Shown: piece after piece, positions 1 through 4,534 of the stretch | Layout: every line of letters starts with the position of its first letter | Position numbering within the stretch: position 1 is the stretch's first letter | From: Bacteroidota bacterium | Lineage (GTDB): Bacteria; Bacteroidota; Bacteroidia; NS11-12g; UBA9320 | DNA length: 8,407 nucleotides | Assembly (NCBI GenBank): GCA_003484585.1 | Contig: DNBZ01000353.1 | Span: 1-8,407 of the forward strand | Reading direction: 5' to 3' | Position numbers and translations under genes: made by a program | The notes under the pieces: model-generated | What the model saw: the letters and a program-made list of their open reading frames with translations, nothing else | What the model was told of the DNA's origin: nothing | The model's database searches: none

Positions 1-87
1 TACTTCTTCTAATTGAGCATCGGTTTTTACACCTGCTAGTTGCTCCTTTATTATACTAGAAACTTCGTCTGGTCTTATTGCAGCCAT
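1..87 (-). CDS. atpA: ATP synthase F1 subunit alpha, N-terminal fragment (cut by window edge)
   Basis: Only the first 29 codons are present; the gene runs off the left edge. Reading leftward from the ATG at 87-85 gives MAAIRPDEVSSIIKEQLAGV followed by KTDAQLEEV, which matches the usual N-terminus of the bacterial alpha subunit (the xIRPxEVSxIIkxQ pattern). Alpha forms the F1 hexamer with beta and carries the non-catalytic nucleotide sites, none of which fall in this fragment. It starts 8 bp after the atpH stop, in the standard delta-alpha order, so it is almost certainly co-transcribed. The upstream sequence is A-rich with no clear Shine-Dalgarno, as is usual in Bacteroidota. Identity rests on this short N-terminus plus position. 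Confidence 0.93.
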   Translation of the reverse strand, partial: MAAIRPDEVSSIIKEQLAGVKTDAQLEEV

Positions 88-95
88 TTTCTTGT

Positions 96-635
96 TTAAT
101 TATAAATTAATTGTTTTCTAATTTCTCTAAGTTCTTTTGACACACTTTTATCTAAAAGTCTGTCTTCGTGCTTAACTATCACACCTCCTATTATAGACGG
201 ATCTACAACGTTGTTAAGCTCTATGTCTTTAATGCTAAGTAAACTACTTACGTATGTTTTCATTTTACCCATAGGATCTTCAGACAGTGGAGTAGCCGAA
301 ACTACTGTCGCACTAGCTATACCTTTTATCTCGTTATACGTAGATATGTATTGGCTGGCAACGTTTGGCAACTCATTCTCTCTTCTTTTATCTGTTAGGT
401 AAGCAATAAACTCCTGAGTAGTCGTATCTGTACCAGAGAATACTCTGTTTAATACGGCTATTTTGTCTTTTGACTTAACTATTGGATTTTTAAGAAGATT
501 GCGTAAATCCTGTGACTCTGCACAGATAGCTGCTACCATTTCCATATCTTCCTTTATAGCATCTAGCTTACCACTGGTGGTAGCCATATCTATAAGCGAT
601 TTTGAATATCGTGATGCGATTCTGCTAGTTGACAT
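96..635 (-). CDS. atpH: ATP synthase F1 subunit delta
   Basis: This is a 179-residue protein, the normal length for the delta (OSCP-like) subunit, which joins the top of the F1 alpha/beta hexamer to the peripheral stalk formed by subunit b. The N-terminal helical domain opens with a variant of the family's YAxAL-type motif (SRYSKSLIDMA, residues 8-18). The C-terminal part carries the conserved DPSIIGG stretch (145-151) followed by VIVKHEDRLLDKSV, typical of family members. The ATG at 635 lies 9 bp after the atpF stop and the gene ends 8 bp before atpA, giving the canonical b-delta-alpha order. The upstream sequence is AT-rich with no Shine-Dalgarno. Nothing is unusual about the gene; identification is by motif and operon position. 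Confidence 0.95.
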   Translation of the reverse strand: MSTSRIASRYSKSLIDMATTSGKLDAIKEDMEMVAAICAESQDLRNLLKNPIVKSKDKIAVLNRVFSGTDTTTQEFIAYLTDKRRENELPNVASQYISTYNEIKGIASATVVSATPLSEDPMGKMKTYVSSLLSIKDIELNNVVDPSIIGGVIVKHEDRLLDKSVSKELREIRKQLIYN

Positions 636-644
636 AAATAAAAT

Positions 645-1139
645 TTAGTTGCTTTGAGCTTGTTTCAAGTGTTCAGCTACTAGGGCTTCTTGTGCACCTT
701 TATCGCTTAGTTCTTTTCTAATAACTCTTTCAGCTATCTCTAGCGAAATTTCCCCAACCTGTTTTTTAATTTCAGATAGTGCCTGATTTTTCTCCTTTTC
801 TATTTCACCTCGAGCAGTAGATATAAGTCTATTGCCTTCTTCAGATGCTGTCAATTTAGCGTCGGCCAAGATTTTTTCTTTCATCTCTTTAGCTTCTTTC
901 AAAATCTGCTCACGTTCTAAACGTGCTTCAGCAAGTAGTTTCTCATTATCTGCTTTAAGCTCGCTCATTTGAGCTTTAGCTTCTTCAGCAGATTTCAGTG
1001 AACGCTCGATGAAATCCTCTCGGTCTTTAAGTGCCTTCAATATACCGCTCCATGCAAACTTCTTTAAAAGAACAAGCACGATAATGAATGCCAACGACAT
1101 CCAAAACAGTAAACCAATACTTGGTGTAAGTAATTCCAT
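645..1139 (-). CDS. atpF: ATP synthase F0 subunit b
   Basis: This 164-residue protein has one N-terminal membrane helix (about residues 8-26, LFWMSLAFIIVLVLL) followed by a long charged helix rich in Glu, Lys and Ala (about 30-145). That is the standard build of subunit b, whose dimer forms the peripheral stalk holding F1 still against the rotating c-ring. LKDREDFIERSL just after the membrane segment (36-47) is typical of the family. The start is an ATG. It lies 60 bp downstream of atpE and 9 bp upstream of atpH. Only one b-type gene is visible, so the stator is probably a b homodimer rather than b/b'. The atpE-atpF gap holds a hairpin described separately, which may tune b relative to c. Confidence 0.95.
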   Translation of the reverse strand: MELLTPSIGLLFWMSLAFIIVLVLLKKFAWSGILKALKDREDFIERSLKSAEEAKAQMSELKADNEKLLAEARLEREQILKEAKEMKEKILADAKLTASEEGNRLISTARGEIEKEKNQALSEIKKQVGEISLEIAERVIRKELSDKGAQEALVAEHLKQAQSN

Positions 1140-1156
1140 AATTTTTTAAATATTAA

Positions 1157-1179
1157 GTGGGTAAGACTAGCTCACCCAC
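1157..1179 (-). promoter_or_regulatory. RNA hairpin between atpE and atpF
   Basis: On the minus-strand transcript the arms GTGGGTGAG and CTTACCCAC pair over 9 bp, with one G-U, around the 5-base loop CTAGT. On the plus strand the same pair is an A-C mismatch, so the structure suits the atp mRNA. It is followed by TTAATATTTAAAAAATT and then the atpF ATG, without a U-run, so it is not a classical intrinsic terminator. It lies about 17 bases before the atpF start and 20 bases after the atpE stop. A role in stabilising the atpE message end, processing, or lowering atpF expression is an inference from position. Confidence 0.55.
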
Positions 1180-1199
1180 AAATTTATTTATTTTAATTA

Positions 1200-1463
<264 letters not shown>

Positions 1464-1503
1464 TTACTTGTTTTTATGTATGTAAATTCTAATTATAAAC
1501 GTA

Positions 1504-2583
1504 TTAATGTGCGTGGTCATGTTCCTCTACTGCAGAACCGAAGTACAGTGCAGAAAGAAGCGTGAACACATATGCCTGCAAAACAGCTACCAGTAGCTCT
1601 ATACAAAACATGAATATGGAAAATGCAACAGAAAGAATCGAAACTCCGAAACCTGCTCCTGCTCCATACAGGTTATTAAATATAAATATCAAACTTACAA
1701 AAGAAAGAATGATAATGTGACCTGCTGTAATATTTGCGAACAAACGCAGTGTAAGTACTATTGGCTTAGAAACAAATCCAATAAACTCGATAATGAACAT
1801 TAATGGGAATGGCACTTTAAGCCACCAAGGCACTCCTGGAGTCCATAATATGTGCATCCAATAAGCTTTGTTTCCATTTTTTATGGTAATGAAAAATGTA
1901 AATAGTGCCATAACAAGTGCTACAGCAATATTGCCTGTCACGTTAAAACCTCCTATGAATGGAATAAGACCTAGCATATTTCCAATCCATATAAAAAAGA
2001 ATATGGTTAGAAGAAAAGGTAAAAATTTCTCGTATCTCTTACCTATAGATGGTTTAGCTATTTCATCTCTTACAAAAACAATCAAAGGCTCCATTACAGA
2101 TTGAATTCCCTTTGGTGCTTGACCTTCTCTTATCTTGTATCCTTTTGCCGCTTTTATAAATAGAAATAACATAAGAGCAATAGTTAAGAATAATCCAAAT
2201 ACCGTTTTGGTAATTGAAAAGTCAATAGGCATTGCTGCCTCTATGTGACCATGAGTATCTCTTACAACCTCAGCATCTCCCACAAAATAAATTTTCTCAT
2301 GCTCCATAAAGTAACCATTGTAAGGCTCTCCGTGAGACAGCTTAGATGAACTAAACATTTCCAAGCCTTGTTCACTTGAATAGAGAATTATCGGCAGTGG
2401 AATATGAATTGGTCCAATATGGATTTCGTGATTATCCATCACGTGATGCATTATCACATCACCGGCATTAAATGCCACTTTTTCCTCTCCATTTTCTGAC
2501 CCATGAGCTGCTGAAGCAGAAATGGTAGTCATAAAAAGTGCAATTAGGACAAAAAATACAGTCCGAATATCTTTTCTAATCAT
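1504..2583 (-). CDS. atpB: ATP synthase F0 subunit a, with N-terminal signal sequence and extended periplasmic region
   Basis: Subunit a forms the two half-channels that pass ions to the c-ring. I place the start at the ATG at 2583-2581, giving 359 residues and a clean signal-like N-terminus (MIRKDIRTVFFVLIALFMTT, then ISASA). The longer in-frame option begins with TTG at 2610 and would overlap the upstream gene by 20 bp. Residues 30-120 form a polar His-rich region typical of bacteroidetal AtpB, making it longer than the roughly 270-residue E. coli protein. The catalytic helix TLRLFANITAGH includes Arg280, equivalent to E. coli Arg210. Further membrane helices lie near 127-144, 187-210, 217-234, 258-275, 285-303 and 312-347. 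It ends in a His/Glu tail. It lies 7 bp downstream of the four-helix membrane protein. Confidence 0.95.
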   Translation of the reverse strand: MIRKDIRTVFFVLIALFMTTISASAAHGSENGEEKVAFNAGDVIMHHVMDNHEIHIGPIHIPLPIILYSSEQGLEMFSSSKLSHGEPYNGYFMEHEKIYFVGDAEVVRDTHGHIEAAMPIDFSITKTVFGLFLTIALMLFLFIKAAKGYKIREGQAPKGIQSVMEPLIVFVRDEIAKPSIGKRYEKFLPFLLTIFFFIWIGNMLGLIPFIGGFNVTGNIAVALVMALFTFFITIKNGNKAYWMHILWTPGVPWWLKVPFPLMFIIEFIGFVSKPIVLTLRLFANITAGHIIILSFVSLIFIFNNLYGAGAGFGVSILSVAFSIFMFCIELLVAVLQAYVFTLLSALYFGSAVEEHDHAH

Positions 2584-2590
2584 CTGAATA

Positions 2591-2989
2591 TTAAGGTGTT
2601 GCGTTATCAACTTTGGTCTCTTTTTCGGGTCGCAATTTAGACACTAATTGGTATATTTCAAATATTGTATAAAATAAATATAAAATTAAATAGTAGACTA
2701 CAAACTCATTAGATTTCAAGTCGCTTATCATCAGATATATAGCAAGAAAAACAACACATAAAAGCATACGAATACCGATGGATCCCATGACGCCTGCAAA
2801 AAATCGAGAATTGGATTTGCTTAGCACAGCTTTCTGTGACTTCCATCCTATTACTATCCCTAAGACAAAATAGTAGCTGAGCGAAGCCCAAAACCACATA
2901 TCTTCTCCTGGCTCGAAAGTATACAAATAGCCTGCTGTAAGTACTAATAGTATAACCGTAAGTAGAATTAGTTTTAAGTAAAATTTCAT
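2591..2989 (-). CDS. Four-helix membrane protein in the AtpI position, function unproven
   Basis: This 132-residue hydrophobic protein has four predicted membrane segments (about residues 4-23, 32-49, 65-88 and 95-116) and a charged tail (RPEKETKVDNATP). It lies between atpZ (3 bp gap) and atpB (7 bp gap), where many bacteria have AtpI, the small protein linked to c-ring assembly. The third segment (FFAGVMGSIGIRMLLCVVFL, 63-82) with its central Gly and Arg resembles the corresponding AtpI segment, and the overall size and helix count also fit. Similarity to named AtpI proteins is not strong enough by eye to assign the symbol. A membrane protein at this locus is common in Bacteroidota and usually labelled hypothetical. 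The ATG start has an A/T-rich leader. It is probably co-expressed with the ATP synthase. Confidence 0.85.
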   Translation of the reverse strand: MKFYLKLILLTVILLVLTAGYLYTFEPGEDMWFWASLSYYFVLGIVIGWKSQKAVLSKSNSRFFAGVMGSIGIRMLLCVVFLAIYLMISDLKSNEFVVYYLILYLFYTIFEIYQLVSKLRPEKETKVDNATP

Positions 2990-2992
2990 TAT

Positions 2993-3190
2993 TTATTTTA
3001 GTTTCGTTATGAGGAGATACATGGTACTAAACACGGATAAGAAAATACTTATCAATAGGTACAAGTTCCCCGATTGGAAATACGCATCTAGCCATAGACC
3101 CGATAGTATAAGTACTACAGTCAAAGCTACTAGCTGAAAGCCTATACCAGCATACTTCAATGAATTATTATGCGGTTGCCGAGGCGACAC
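2993..3190 (-). CDS. atpZ: AtpZ/AtpI-family small membrane protein (GTG start)
   Basis: This 65-residue protein has two membrane helices (about 13-34 and 42-62) separated by a short turn (DAYFQSGN). The N-terminal stretch KYAGIGFQLVALTVVLILSG matches the AtpZ family, in which helix 1 begins with a (Y)xGIgFQ-type motif. AtpZ proteins sit at the head of F-type ATP synthase operons and have been linked with AtpI to Mg2+ or Ca2+ supply or to c-ring assembly. No ATG is available: a TAA lies four codons upstream of the GTG at 3190, and the protein before the first helix is only about 12 residues, matching the family. The GTG start overlaps the end of the bactofilin gene by 23 bp, suggesting coupled translation. 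Confidence 0.85.
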   Translation of the reverse strand: MSPRQPHNNSLKYAGIGFQLVALTVVLILSGLWLDAYFQSGNLYLLISIFLSVFSTMYLLITKLK

Positions 3191-3575
3191 TTCCTTTGCT
3201 TATATCTTTAGATATTGATACGGCATTGCCCATGGTACAAGACCCATTGAACTCTCCTCCATTTTCTACTACTATTTTTGACGTATTGATGTCTCCTTCT
3301 ATTTTACCTGTACTTTTCACTAGTAACAAGTCGCTAACTTTTACATCACCTTCCACAGTCCCGCTGATATCACAAGACTTAGCTGCGATAGTGCCAACTA
3401 TTCTACCTGTCACACCTAGCACACACTTACTCTCAGTATTAACGTTACCATGTACTTCCCCATCTATACGCAGATCTCCGTTAGACGTTAGGTCGCCTGT
3501 TATCACTGTGCCTTCCCCTAACACATTAATAGCTCCAGTTCCGATTACATTCGTTTTTTCTTTTTTACCAATCAT
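3168..3575 (-). CDS. Bactofilin family cytoskeletal protein
   Basis: This 135-residue protein is the usual length for bactofilins, which polymerise without nucleotides into filaments or patches at the inner membrane and position cell-wall enzymes. After a short N-terminal tail (MIGKKEKTNVIGTG) the body (about 20-115) repeats a beta-helix turn of roughly 17 residues with recurring G-x-I/V-x-G-x-V/I patterns: LRIDGEVHGNV, GVTGRIVGTI, CDISGTVEGDVKV, KSTGKIEGDI, ENGGEFNGS. The tail is Ser/Ala rich. It lies 35 bp downstream of an M23 peptidase gene, a pairing seen in many bacteria (for example CcmA with Csd peptidases in Helicobacter). The ATG at 3575 is preceded at about 10 bases by AAAAGGA (3592-3586), a weak Shine-Dalgarno. 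Its 3' end overlaps atpZ. Confidence 0.93.
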   Translation of the reverse strand: MIGKKEKTNVIGTGAINVLGEGTVITGDLTSNGDLRIDGEVHGNVNTESKCVLGVTGRIVGTIAAKSCDISGTVEGDVKVSDLLLVKSTGKIEGDINTSKIVVENGGEFNGSCTMGNAVSISKDISKGSVASATA

Positions 3576-3610
3576 TTTCTACTATTCCTTTTAATTACGA
3601 CTATCTCTTA

Positions 3611-4441
3611 TCAAAAATTTATATAACTCATAGGGTTTACAGCTACTCCGCTCTTCCACAGTTCAAAATGAAGATGAGGTCCAGATGTGAGTTCGCCAGT
3701 ATTACCTACTAAAGCTACTGCGTCTCCTGCTTGCACAAAAGTACCTACTTTTTTAAGAAGTGCTGCGTTGTGTTTATATACAGACAAAAAATCGTTCGGG
3801 TGTTGTATTATAAGTGTCTGGCCACCTCCTGTAGTCCAAGAGCTAAAAATAACCGTTCCTTTCTGTATAGATTTGATTACTGACTTGCTTGGAGCTACTA
3901 TATCCACAGCAAGATGTTTCCTGTCTACATTAAAGGTATCGCTAACTACTCCCTTTATAGGAACGAAAAAATTATAGTTAGCAGGATTAGCCCCTACGTG
4001 CTTTAAAGCTACAGTGGCACTGCTATTTGTTTGCCCATTTGCAACCTCTGGTACAGCTGGGGCCTCAATTATAACATCCGGCGAGTTTTCAGTCATGGAC
4101 ACATTTATGTCTTCACCCGCTAGCACCTTACCCAGCACTTCTGATTGTAAGCGAATTTGTTTCATCGCATTATCCAATGAGTCAATCTTCTGTATCATTT
4201 CGTACTGTTCTATACTGCTGTACTTAGCACTCTTAGTAGGGAAAATATAGTTTAATGGAGTGTATGCTAGCAGTAAATAGATGATGGCCCCAAACAAAAA
4301 TAAACCAACTGATAAGCCTATTAGCAAGTTCCACGGGGTCAAAACTATAGACACTTTTTCTTCTAGATTTTCATCTTGTCTAATTATTAATCTATAGCGA
4401 TTTTTAAACTTGGTTGATATGTTTTTTATGAAACTCCCCAA
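3611..4441 (-). CDS. M23/LytM-type peptidoglycan endopeptidase, membrane anchored (TTG start)
   Basis: This 276-residue protein has a basic cytoplasmic tail (KFKNRYRLIIRQDE), one membrane helix (about 37-60), a short coiled region (about 75-108), a polar linker and a C-terminal LytM domain (about 157-276). The zinc site looks intact: His176 and Asp180 in HLAVD, His258 in HLHFE, with His224 (VYKH) and His256 as the other conserved catalytic histidines. It should cleave peptide crosslinks in the periplasm. The family is regularly found next to bactofilin in Bacteroidota. The start must be non-ATG: a TAA lies one codon upstream of the TTG at 4441 and no in-frame ATG occurs before residue 82. It is the first gene of the minus-strand block and so probably heads the transcript reaching atp. 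Confidence 0.9.
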   Translation of the reverse strand: MGSFIKNISTKFKNRYRLIIRQDENLEEKVSIVLTPWNLLIGLSVGLFLFGAIIYLLLAYTPLNYIFPTKSAKYSSIEQYEMIQKIDSLDNAMKQIRLQSEVLGKVLAGEDINVSMTENSPDVIIEAPAVPEVANGQTNSSATVALKHVGANPANYNFFVPIKGVVSDTFNVDRKHLAVDIVAPSKSVIKSIQKGTVIFSSWTTGGGQTLIIQHPNDFLSVYKHNAALLKKVGTFVQAGDAVALVGNTGELTSGPHLHFELWKSGVAVNPMSYINF

Positions 4442-4471
4442 CTTTTATCAATGATTACGGCTGAATTGAAA

Positions 4472-4479
4472 TATTTTTG
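4472..4479 (+). promoter_or_regulatory. Candidate -7 promoter element for the sprE-like/PBP operon
   Basis: TATTTTTG matches the Bacteroidota -7 consensus TAnnTTTG exactly. Transcription would start near 4485, about 40 bases before the TTG at 4525. I see no good TTTG-type -33 element at the expected distance (around 4446-4452), so the call is weaker than for the opposite strand. The position of this element argues against a protein start at the in-frame TTG at 4477, which lies inside it. Confidence 0.38.
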
Positions 4480-4491
4480 CTCCTATTGGAG
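4480..4491. repeat. Short inverted repeat between the facing promoters
   Basis: CTCC-TATT-GGAG forms 4-bp arms around a 4-base loop, centred between the two facing -7 elements and near both predicted transcription starts. It could be part of an operator or a small 5' hairpin, but arms this short often occur by chance. Confidence 0.25.
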
Positions 4492-4495
4492 TTAA

Positions 4496-4528
4496 ATGAG
4501 TGCAAATTTAATAGGAATATCAGATTGA
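4496..4528 (+). other. Possible 10-codon upstream reading frame ending on the sprE-like start
   Basis: An ATG at 4496 opens a frame reading MSANLIGISD and stops at the TGA at 4526-4528. That stop overlaps the presumed TTG start (4525-4527) of the next gene by two bases, an arrangement that can couple translation. It is the only ATG near the 5' end of that gene. It could be a true leader peptide, chance, or the sign of a one-base sequence error joining it to the main protein. Confidence 0.35.
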
Positions 4529-4534
4529 GAACAA
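4503..4534 (-). promoter_or_regulatory. Candidate promoter for the M23-bactofilin-atp block
   Basis: On the minus strand, TAAATTTG (4510-4503) matches the Bacteroidota -7 consensus TAnnTTTG exactly. A TTG (4534-4532) lies 21 bases upstream of it as a partial -33 element. Transcription would begin near 4497, giving a leader of about 55 bases before the TTG start of the M23 gene. No other convincing promoter was found within the minus-strand block. An exact 6-base match in AT-rich DNA can arise by chance, but its position just upstream of the first gene raises the likelihood. Confidence 0.45.

Noticed and set aside
1157..1179. The atpE-atpF hairpin as an intrinsic terminator
   Set aside because: No U-run follows on the coding strand, and the gene order b-delta-alpha continues directly, so full termination is unlikely.
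1868..2104. Plus-strand open frame inside atpB
   Set aside because: It is fully antisense to a strongly conserved gene, with no family resemblance and no visible promoter or ribosome site.
2584..2610. A longer AtpB starting at TTG 2610
   Set aside because: It would overlap the upstream gene by 20 bp and add nine residues before an N-terminus that already looks like a complete signal sequence from the ATG at 2583.
2709..2897. Alternative minus-strand frame within the four-helix membrane gene
   Set aside because: It overlaps the better frame fully. The better frame gives regular membrane helices and fits the operon spacing; this one does not.
3122..3129. TAGCTTTG on the minus strand as an internal atp promoter within atpZ
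   Set aside because: It matches the -7 consensus but has no -33 element at a fitting distance. Such matches occur by chance; another, TACTTTTG, lies at 3743-3736 inside the M23 gene.
3160..3594. A 144-codon open frame on the plus strand opposite the bactofilin gene
   Set aside because: Its protein is Pro/Ser/Thr/Leu rich with no recognisable domain, and it mirrors the repetitive bactofilin codons on the other strand. It is best explained as a shadow.
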